DNA of 34,014 nt. It comes from Rhodanobacter sp. (GTDB taxonomy: Bacteria > Pseudomonadota > Gammaproteobacteria > Xanthomonadales > Rhodanobacteraceae). The notes beneath the pieces are model-generated. The model was not told the DNA's origin, searched no databases, and saw only the letters and a program-made list of their open reading frames with translations. Below are positions 10,332 through 17,340 of the stretch, in pieces. Every line of letters begins with the position of its first letter. Position 1 is the first letter of the stretch. The stretch lies in NCBI GenBank assembly GCA_027307195.1, contig DAHUXL010000144.1, positions 1 to 34,014 on the forward strand, read 5' to 3'. The position numbers and the translations under genes were made by a program.

Positions 10332-11669
10332 ATGTCACGTTCCATCCCGACGCCCACGCCCGGCCTGTTCGCCGAACCCGACGCGCTCAAGCCGCTGGCC
10401 GAGCGCATGCGCCCGCGCAGTCTCGACGAGATCGTCGGCCAGCAGCGCCTGGTCGGCCCGGACAAGGCGCTGCGCCGTGCGCTGGAAGCCGGCAAGATCC
10501 ATTCGATGGTGCTGTGGGGCCCGCCCGGTTGCGGCAAGACCACCCTGGCGCTGCTGGTGGCGCGCTATGCCGATGCGGATTTCCGTGCGATCTCCGCGGT
10601 GCTGTCCGGCCTGCCGGACGTGCGCAAGGCGCTGGCCGAGGCCGAGGTGAATTTCGCCCAGGGCCGACGCACCGTGCTGTTCGTCGACGAGGTGCACCGC
10701 TTCAACAAGACCCAGCAGGATGCCTTCCTGCCGCATATCGAAAAAGGCGTGATCATCTTCATCGGCGCGACCACCGAAAATCCCTCGTTCGAACTGAACT
10801 CCGCACTGTTGTCGCGCTGCCGCGTACACGTGCTGGAGCCGATCTCGACCGATGACATCGTGGCTGCACTCAAGCGTGCGCTGACCGACAGCGAGCGCGG
10901 CCTCGGCGACATGCAGCTGCAGATCAGCGATGCCTCGCTGGAATCGATCGCCCAGGCCGCCGACGGCGACGTGCGCCGCGCGCTGACCCTGCTGGAAATC
11001 GCCGCCGAGCTGGCCGAGAACCACCACATCGACGACACCACGCTGACCCAGGTGCTGGCCGACCGCACGCGCCGCTTCGACAAGATGGGCGAGCAGTTCT
11101 ACGACCAGATCTCGGCGCTGCACAAATCCGTGCGCTCGTCCGATCCCGATGCGGCGGTGTACTGGCTGTGCCGCATGCTCGATGGCGGCGTCGATCCGCT
11201 GTACCTGGCGCGGCGGATGACCCGCATGGCGGTGGAAGACGTCGGCCTGGCCGAGCCGCGCGCCTGGCGCATGGCGCTGGATGCGTGGGATACCTATGAG
11301 CGCCTCGGCAGTCCCGAAGGCGAGCTGGGGCTGGCGCAGCTGGCGATCTGGCTGGCGATCTCGCCCAAGAGCAACGCGGCCTACATGGCCTACAACAAGG
11401 CCCGCGCCGCGATCCGCGAAGGCGGCACGCTCGAAGTGCCGATGCACCTGCGCAACGCGCCGACCAAATTGATGAAAGGCCTCGGCTACGGCAAGGGCTA
11501 TCAGTACGACCACGACGCGGAAGGCGGCATCGCGCTGGATCAGCAATGCCTGCCCGACGAGCTGGCTGGAAGCGTGTTCTACGAACCGGTCGATCGCGGG
11601 CTGGAGTTGCAGCTGCGCGAGAAGCTGCTGGCCCTGCGCGCGGCGCGCGAGAAGGCACGCAGCAAGTAG
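10332..11669 (+). CDS. rarA: Replication-associated recombination protein A (RarA/MgsA)
   Basis: AAA+ ATPase of the clamp-loader-like RarA/Mgs1/WRNIP1 family that acts at stalled replication forks. The 445-residue product matches E. coli RarA (447) in length. It shows RMRPRSLDEIVGQ near the N-terminus, Walker A GPPGCGKT at 63-70, Walker B VLFVDEVHRFN with D119-E120, sensor-type ATTENPSFELN, and the conserved C-terminal tetramerisation region (YWLCRMLDGGVDPLYLARR). The ATG at 10332 gives the family N-terminus. There is no Shine-Dalgarno, and a TATCAT hexamer lies six bases upstream, so the mRNA might be leaderless. Position before serS is conserved in Xanthomonadales. Confidence 0.95.
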   Translation: MSRSIPTPTPGLFAEPDALKPLAERMRPRSLDEIVGQQRLVGPDKALRRALEAGKIHSMVLWGPPGCGKTTLALLVARYADADFRAISAVLSGLPDVRKALAEAEVNFAQGRRTVLFVDEVHRFNKTQQDAFLPHIEKGVIIFIGATTENPSFELNSALLSRCRVHVLEPISTDDIVAALKRALTDSERGLGDMQLQISDASLESIAQAADGDVRRALTLLEIAAELAENHHIDDTTLTQVLADRTRRFDKMGEQFYDQISALHKSVRSSDPDAAVYWLCRMLDGGVDPLYLARRMTRMAVEDVGLAEPRAWRMALDAWDTYERLGSPEGELGLAQLAIWLAISPKSNAAYMAYNKARAAIREGGTLEVPMHLRNAPTKLMKGLGYGKGYQYDHDAEGGIALDQQCLPDELAGSVFYEPVDRGLELQLREKLLALRAAREKARSK

Positions 11670-11702
11670 CGCGACAGGCATCCGCGGCTGCTGCGCGCGC
11701 CC

Positions 11703-11731
11703 TTGCACGGCTTTCGAGGTCCGACTTAGAT
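11703..11731 (+). promoter_or_regulatory. Sigma-70-type promoter for the 11760 membrane protein gene
   Basis: TTGCAC (11703-11708) and TTAGAT (11726-11731) are separated by exactly 17 bp. Predicted start is near 11738, followed by a GGGGAGGG Shine-Dalgarno directly ahead of the ATG at 11760. It lies 34 bp beyond the rarA stop, so the membrane protein gene has its own promoter. Confidence 0.6.
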
Positions 11732-11759
11732 TCGGGCCATCAACCGGGGAGGGCGAATC

Positions 11760-12338
11760 ATGCGTGTACTCGTGGCGGGTCTGATCGGCGGCATCATGAT
11801 GTTTGTCTGGGGCGTGGCGGCACACATGGCGCTGGGGCTGGGCGAGGTCGGCATCAAGCTGCCCACCAACGAAAACGTCGCACTCAGCGGCCTGCAACAA
11901 GGCCTGGGCGAACAAGCCGGCGTATACATGTTGCCGTCGCTGGATCCCGGGAAAATGGGCGATGCGGCCGAAGTGAGGGCGTATTCGATCAAGGCTGTCC
12001 GCTCGCCATACGCCTTCGTGGTGTACCAGCCGCAAGGCACCGACATGACCCAGATGGGACCGCAGATCGGCCGGCAGTGGGCGTCCGATACCCTGAGCGC
12101 GCTGGCGCTGGCGTTCGTGATGGGGCTGGCCGTGGTCGGCTTCCGCCGCCGTCTCGCCATCGCGGCGGCGGCCGCGCTATTCGCCTGGCTCAGCACCATG
12201 CTGCCGTACTGGAACTGGTACCGCTTCCCGCTCGACTTCACTCTTGCCGCGTTGGTCGAGCAGCTCGTCGGCTGGCTGATCGCCGGTGCCGCGATGGCGT
12301 GGTGGCTGGGCCGCAGCGAACGCAAGCTGGCAAGCTGA
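11760..12338 (+). CDS. Hypothetical membrane protein, four predicted helices
   Basis: I do not recognise a named family. The 192-residue product starts MRVLVAGLIGGIMMFVWGV, a transmembrane segment, followed by a hydrophilic stretch of about 80 residues (about 28-112) that is probably extracytoplasmic. Three more hydrophobic helices follow (about 113-130, 135-152 and 160-182). The end is positively charged (GRSERKLAS), fitting a cytoplasmic C-terminus. A strong Shine-Dalgarno (GGGGAGGG) and a good promoter support the start. It occupies the place between rarA and serS where Xanthomonas genomes often carry crcB, but it lacks CrcB motifs. Function unknown. Confidence 0.75.
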   Translation: MRVLVAGLIGGIMMFVWGVAAHMALGLGEVGIKLPTNENVALSGLQQGLGEQAGVYMLPSLDPGKMGDAAEVRAYSIKAVRSPYAFVVYQPQGTDMTQMGPQIGRQWASDTLSALALAFVMGLAVVGFRRRLAIAAAAALFAWLSTMLPYWNWYRFPLDFTLAALVEQLVGWLIAGAAMAWWLGRSERKLAS

Positions 12339-12346
12339 CCTTCCAA

Positions 12347-14182
<1,836 letters not shown>

Positions 14183-14291
14183 CCCCCGCCGGCAGCGTAC
14201 GTCGGCTGACGACAAGTTCCGCAGGGATGGTCGAGCGCTTCAAGGTCGCCGTCATGGAATCTTCATCAGTCGGCGTTGCCCTGTGACGTCG

Positions 14292-14342
14292 AAGGCCGGG
14301 AGGCCTTACCAGTAAAGAATCAAGCCGCCTCGTGGGCGGCTT
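14292..14342. terminator. Two hairpins between convergent genes
   Basis: AAGGCC-ggga-GGCCTT (14292-14307) and AAGCCGCC-tcgtg-GGCGGCTT (14322-14342) are perfect stems in the 187-bp gap between the convergent serS operon and the CHAD gene. Neither has a long T-run, so they may be weak bidirectional terminators or 3'-end stabilisers. The same gap holds a 19-codon open frame (14227-14286, MVERFKVAVMESSSVGVAL) without a good Shine-Dalgarno. Confidence 0.5.
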
Positions 14343-14369
14343 CGAATCTCCATGCTTCCCAGGGTGACA

Positions 14370-15164
14370 TCACGGTTTCATGCGCCCGATTTCCTGATCG
14401 ATCCCGCTGCGAAGCCGCTTCGCCAACGCCGGATTTTCCACGTACCGGATGCTTGATCGAAGAGCCTGCAAATCCTGTCGCCAGCCAAGCTTGTCTGCCA
14501 GACGACGCAGCGAACGGCTAGATGGCGCTTTGCGTTTGACCGCTTCGAGACCTTTCCAACTGGCCGAGGCCTTGGTCCCATTCAATGTTTCGAGTTGCAG
14601 CCGAAGGCGACGCACACGCTTGCGCCAACGATGTATACGGCTCGACGAACCTTCTGCCCGCGCAGCACCATGCGCCTTCTCCAGGCGCTTCAGGCTGCGC
14701 AGGACACCGTTGCGCACCATCTTCCTCGTCAGCTCAGTCCATGGCAGATCCGCTATCGCCAGTTCGATCCGGCTTATCCGGGCGCGCCGTTTCGAAAAAT
14801 CCGGATCGCGGCGCAATGCGGCGTCAAGCAAAAGGTCGCGGCGGTGCTTCAGCTGACCGGATATCTTCTTCCAGTACGGCTGGCGATCGTTTGCCAGCTT
14901 GGCTGCAGTCTCCACCACCACCTGGGCGTCGCGAAGCACGGACAAGCCATCGGCCAATCGATCCAGCGATTTGTCGATTGCATCAAACTCCGCGCCGAAA
15001 ACGTCCCGGCCCAGGGCCAGCGTCCCCCGAAGCCTGCGGATCGCTTTGCGGGCCGCGTGCACAGCCAGGTGACGATCACGCTTCTTTTCGAGCGCCTGCC
15101 GCACTTCGTGCGCCTGCCTGGACGCAACTGCAGCCAGTTCCAGCCCCAACAATTTCGATGCCAT
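14370..15164 (-). CDS. CHAD domain protein (probable polyphosphate binding)
   Basis: A 264-residue, strongly basic, all-helical protein. The first half carries HLAVHAARKAIRRLRGTLAL (about 32-51) and the second half repeats it as RIHRWRKRVRRLRLQLETL, the H-x-x-RK-x3-R-x-LR signature of the duplicated CHAD four-helix bundle. CHAD proteins are known to bind inorganic polyphosphate through these basic residues. This copy is a stand-alone CHAD without the CYTH triphosphatase domain often fused to it, so it is likely a binding protein rather than an enzyme. The ATG at 15164 is the first in frame; no strong Shine-Dalgarno is visible. It is convergent with the serS operon and divergent from the tRNA locus. 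Confidence 0.9.
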   Translation of the reverse strand: MASKLLGLELAAVASRQAHEVRQALEKKRDRHLAVHAARKAIRRLRGTLALGRDVFGAEFDAIDKSLDRLADGLSVLRDAQVVVETAAKLANDRQPYWKKISGQLKHRRDLLLDAALRRDPDFSKRRARISRIELAIADLPWTELTRKMVRNGVLRSLKRLEKAHGAARAEGSSSRIHRWRKRVRRLRLQLETLNGTKASASWKGLEAVKRKAPSSRSLRRLADKLGWRQDLQALRSSIRYVENPALAKRLRSGIDQEIGRMKP

Positions 15165-15287
15165 ATGCCGCAGGCTTCATTGGAAGACAGACAACCAGTC
15201 TAGTCCGGCGAACCTCTCCTCGCGCAGCATTCGCAAGCGACATGGCAGTCATCTTCGGCCAGCCATGAGCCGGGCCAGACCGCTGCG

Positions 15288-15316
15288 TTGGCTAGCGGCG
15301 CGACTGGCCGTACAAT
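15288..15316 (+). promoter_or_regulatory. tRNA-Ser promoter
   Basis: TTGGCT (15288-15293) and TACAAT (15311-15316) are separated by exactly 17 bp, followed by a GC-rich discriminator (GCGGGCTCC). That discriminator is typical of stringently controlled stable-RNA promoters. Predicted start is near 15323, five bases before the broken tRNA copy. I see no other good promoter between here and the intact tRNA at 15495. The rest of 15165-15327 holds nothing else I can identify. Confidence 0.65.
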
Positions 15317-15327
15317 GCGGGCTCCGC

Positions 15328-15455
15328 GGAGAGATGGCCGAGCGGTTCAAGGCAGCAGGGGCTTGACGCGTAGGCAGGAAGCCGAAGCGAACATCGACGA
15401 AGCCGCTGGCCCCGAAGGGGTGGAGGGCAGGATGCCCGTAGCAAAACTGCCGTAG
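15328..15455 (+). pseudogene. Broken tRNA-Ser copy: 5' half, then 84-bp insertion in the anticodon region
   Basis: Bases 15328-15358 match the first 31 bases of the intact tRNA-Ser at 15495 with two C/T differences, covering the acceptor 5' strand, D arm and first anticodon-stem bases. The match then stops. After 84 foreign bases (15359-15442), which include a REP-like palindrome, the 13-mer AAAACTGCCGTAG (15443-15455) matches the 3' anticodon loop and stem of the intact gene (15531-15543). The remaining variable arm, T arm and acceptor 3' strand are not recognisable. The copy cannot form a tRNA. It sits directly behind the promoter, so it should be transcribed ahead of the intact gene. The 13-mer could partly be chance or belong to the repeat. 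Confidence 0.75.
15410..15437 (+). repeat. REP-like palindromic element, copy 1
   Basis: CCCC-gaa-GGGG (15410-15420), four bases, then GGGCA-gga-TGCCC (15425-15437). The same layout recurs at 15699-15741 with different stem sequences but the same GGA loop. A third perfect hairpin, GGCGCGC-atc-GCGCGCC, follows at 15457-15473. Confidence 0.6.
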
Positions 15456-15494
15456 TGGCGCGCATCGCGCGCCTTGCAGCAGACATCGAGTTCT

Positions 15495-15584
15495 GGAGAG
15501 ATGGCCGAGTGGTTTAAGGCAGCAGTCTTGAAAACTGCCGTAGGTGTGAGCCTACCGTGGGTTCGAATCCCACTCTCTCCGCCA
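15495..15584 (+). tRNA. tRNA-Ser, anticodon UGA
   Basis: A complete 90-nt tRNA with encoded CCA. The acceptor stem GGAGAGA pairs with TCTCTCC; the discriminator is G, then CCA at 15582-15584. The anticodon stem GCAGT/ACTGC encloses loop CTTGAAA, so the anticodon is TGA (15529-15531), reading UCA and by wobble other UCN codons. The long variable arm GTAGG-TGTGAG-CCTAC marks it as class II tRNA-Ser, recognised by the SerRS coiled-coil arm. The T arm is GTGGG-TTCGAAT-CCCAC. Its only visible promoter is 180 bp upstream, beyond the broken copy. The encoded CCA is also part of the terminator stem that follows. Confidence 0.98.
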
Positions 15585-15627
15585 GAAACGCAAAACGCCC
15601 CCACACGGGGCGTTTTGCGTTTCTGGC
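15581..15627 (+). terminator. Long perfect terminator hairpin fused to the tRNA-Ser 3' end
   Basis: A perfect 21-bp stem (15581-15601 with 15607-15627) around loop CACAC. The core AAAACGCCCC-cacac-GGGGCGTTTT is the classic bidirectional intrinsic terminator. The stem extends outwards through GCCAGAAACGC to include the tRNA discriminator base and CCA. Confidence 0.9.
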
Positions 15628-15698
15628 AGTGACGACTGGGTGAGAACCCACCGGTTCGACGAATTCGTCTGGAACGAATTCGGACAGCCGCAGGCCGG

Positions 15699-15741
15699 CC
15701 CCGTAGCGCGCAGCGCGAAGGGGTGAGGCTCAGGATGAGCC
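15699..15741 (+). repeat. REP-like palindromic element, copy 2
   Basis: CCCC ... GGGG (15699-15702 with 15720-15723) encloses CGCG-cag-CGCG (15707-15717). Three bases later comes GGCTCA-gga-TGAGCC (15727-15741). The architecture matches the copy at 15410. The 71 bases before it also contain the palindrome GACGAATTCGTC (15658-15669) and TGGGT-gaga-ACCCA (15637-15650). The rest of 15628-15849 has no gene I accept. Confidence 0.6.
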
Positions 15742-15849
15742 GAACAATCCCACTCGTCACGCCGCCACTCCCATTAATAAGTGACTCTGACCCGCTTAGA
15801 TCGCATGATGCCTATCGGATTTTTCGCAAAGACCCGAAAGTCGCCCAAC

Positions 15850-16605
15850 CTATTTGGAGGTTGCTGGGCTAGGAGCCAGCTTCTGCTTATTTTTCGCTGC
15901 GTAGTCCTGGACCAGCTTCGTGAACCAAGGGCAAAATCCCTGCTGCATTTTCGATGAAATGGCTGATTCGGCAGGGTCCGGATCATCGGGATTGTCGATC
16001 TGAAAAGGCTTGTCCGACCCATTGCCAAGCTCTATCAGATTCGGAAAAAGAGGGTTTGCAGAATCTCGGTTCTGAAGCTCGATCGTCCCGGCGTCGCGGT
16101 TCACATGGATTCGAAGACGAGCAAACGTCCTAACGCGGTTATCCACTAAATCGAAGACTTCAACGTTTGCCCCAAAAAGAGAATTGGAACCGCGCACTTG
16201 TAAACGAGGATATGGGGAAACCATGCAGACTTTAGGACTTGCGAACTCTCCGTCTATCACACCGTCTTTTGATTGGATTTTGAACACAATGGTGTCGTTC
16301 GCTGTCTTTGCTGAGTAGCGAGGCCGGCTGTCATAGCCAGTCGGATCATTGGTCCACTCACCGTTATACTGAGCATCCTTTCGCATCACCGCGGCGACAT
16401 CCGACAGATTTCTCCGCACGTCCACCCAATTTGCAACCAACAACGCCACCACGGCTGCCACGACTATTCCGATCAAAGAAACAACGATGATCGGACTCAA
16501 CCATCCGGCTCTAGCTTTGATCGTCGACGGTGCTGCCTTCTCGCCCCGTGTTCGTTGGTCAAGCAAGCGTTTGTAGTGCGGTTCCCTTGCCACGATCGAG
16601 TCCAC
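15850..16605 (-). CDS. Hypothetical protein with one N-terminal transmembrane helix
   Basis: Unrecognised 251-residue protein. A charged N-terminus of about 34 residues precedes one strong transmembrane segment (about 36-60, LSPIIVVSLIGIVVAAVVALLVANW). A hydrophilic, probably periplasmic, domain of about 190 residues follows, with beta-rich stretches such as YNGEWTNDPTGYDSRPRYSA and DRDAGTIELQ-like segments. Only two cysteines are visible. Base composition is clearly more AT-rich than the neighbouring genes, suggesting acquired DNA. The GTG at 16605 has AGGGGA too close to it; a GTG at 16593 (start MAREPHYKRLL) would be better spaced, so the exact start is open. It is divergent from the next gene. 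Confidence 0.65.
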   Translation of the reverse strand: MDSIVAREPHYKRLLDQRTRGEKAAPSTIKARAGWLSPIIVVSLIGIVVAAVVALLVANWVDVRRNLSDVAAVMRKDAQYNGEWTNDPTGYDSRPRYSAKTANDTIVFKIQSKDGVIDGEFASPKVCMVSPYPRLQVRGSNSLFGANVEVFDLVDNRVRTFARLRIHVNRDAGTIELQNRDSANPLFPNLIELGNGSDKPFQIDNPDDPDPAESAISSKMQQGFCPWFTKLVQDYAAKNKQKLAPSPATSK

Positions 16606-16742
16606 TCCCCTGATTGCTCCACGAATCCTGCCAGCACCGAGCTCAGGACGCTACTACGGGGAATATCCGTCTAGGCCACCGCGCGCGGCTTGGGATAAGC
16701 ACCCGGTCATCGGTTCCACCTGACGTGGATGGCGTAGACGGC

Positions 16743-17027
16743 TTGCGACCATTGAGGATTGCCCGCACCATTGATGCGCCCAAAGGCAAAAGGATTTCAC
16801 GAGTCGTCGATTACCGAGACATCAGGGAATTCAAACGCGTCGGTCGGTATCTCGGCGAGACTTACACCGTGCTCGCATGGGCAGAAGGCGGAAAATTCTT
16901 CCTGAGCGCGATCGACATCACGGGATACCCTCGAGTCGAAGAGAAAGATTTGCCCGGATGCGATTCGCTGGACGAAATCATGGCCTTTGGAATGAAGCGC
17001 GCCAGGGAATACATTGACGAGCTGTGA
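16743..17027 (+). CDS. Small hypothetical protein
   Basis: Unrecognised 94-residue soluble protein from the TTG at 16743. Its well-formed part reads EFKRVGRYLGETYTVLAWAE, then KFFLSAIDITGYPRVEEK and EIMAFGMKRAREYIDEL, consistent with a small alpha/beta fold. The frame is open back to a TTG at 16614, but the extra 43 residues are low-quality sequence and would begin eight bases from the divergent gene, leaving no room for promoters. No ATG is available and no strong Shine-Dalgarno is seen, so the start is uncertain. It lies in the same AT-richer stretch as the previous gene. Confidence 0.5.
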   Translation: MRPLRIARTIDAPKGKRISRVVDYRDIREFKRVGRYLGETYTVLAWAEGGKFFLSAIDITGYPRVEEKDLPGCDSLDEIMAFGMKRAREYIDEL

Positions 17028-17340
17028 GCTTGTCATTGCTGCGAAACATGATTGGTGAAAAAGGTGTCTGAAAAAGGTGTCAGGGACAATTCCTAGAAGC
17101 TGCTGGGGGTGAATCGGTTCCGCTCGTGCGTCGAAACCATGGCCGACCGTTTCGCAGCGGTGCGCCAGATCCGCCAACCACTACGTTCCTCAACTTCCCC
17201 CTGTCACCATTTTTGCTTCACCCCCACCTCCCTCCTTGAGCACCTTAAAAATTTTCGCCACTATGCCCGTAGCGCCCATGCAAACCGGCGCTCAACGGCC
17301 ACGCCTGCATTCCGCAGCCTTGGCATCCAAGGGGGCGATG
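17028..17340 (+). promoter_or_regulatory. 313-bp gap with a promoter for the retropepsin/TPR gene
   Basis: TTGAGC (17236-17241) and CACTAT (17259-17264) are separated by 17 AT-rich bases, predicting a start near 17271 and a 70-nt leader to the ATG at 17341. Earlier in the gap, AAAAAGGTGTCAGGGACAAT (17072-17091) resembles the GGTGTCAGG-type ends often seen near RAYT transposase remnants in related genomes. No transposase frame is present, and nothing else is recognisable. Confidence 0.45.

Noticed and set aside
15328-15584. Tandem tRNA genes as a CRISPR-like or attachment-site repeat
   Set aside because: Only one partial duplication is present, with no regular spacers. No copy of the tRNA 3' end, integrase or CRISPR gene is seen.
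15347-15760. 137-codon minus-strand frame containing GGESGIRTHGRLTPTAVF
   Set aside because: It runs antisense through the tRNA-Ser, its terminator and the REP-like elements. The SGIRTHGRL-type peptide is a familiar artefact of tRNA-Ser antisense translation.
15774-16028. 84-codon minus-strand frame overlapping the end of the 15850 gene
   Set aside because: It overlaps the better-supported 251-residue frame in another register, and the product has no recognisable feature.
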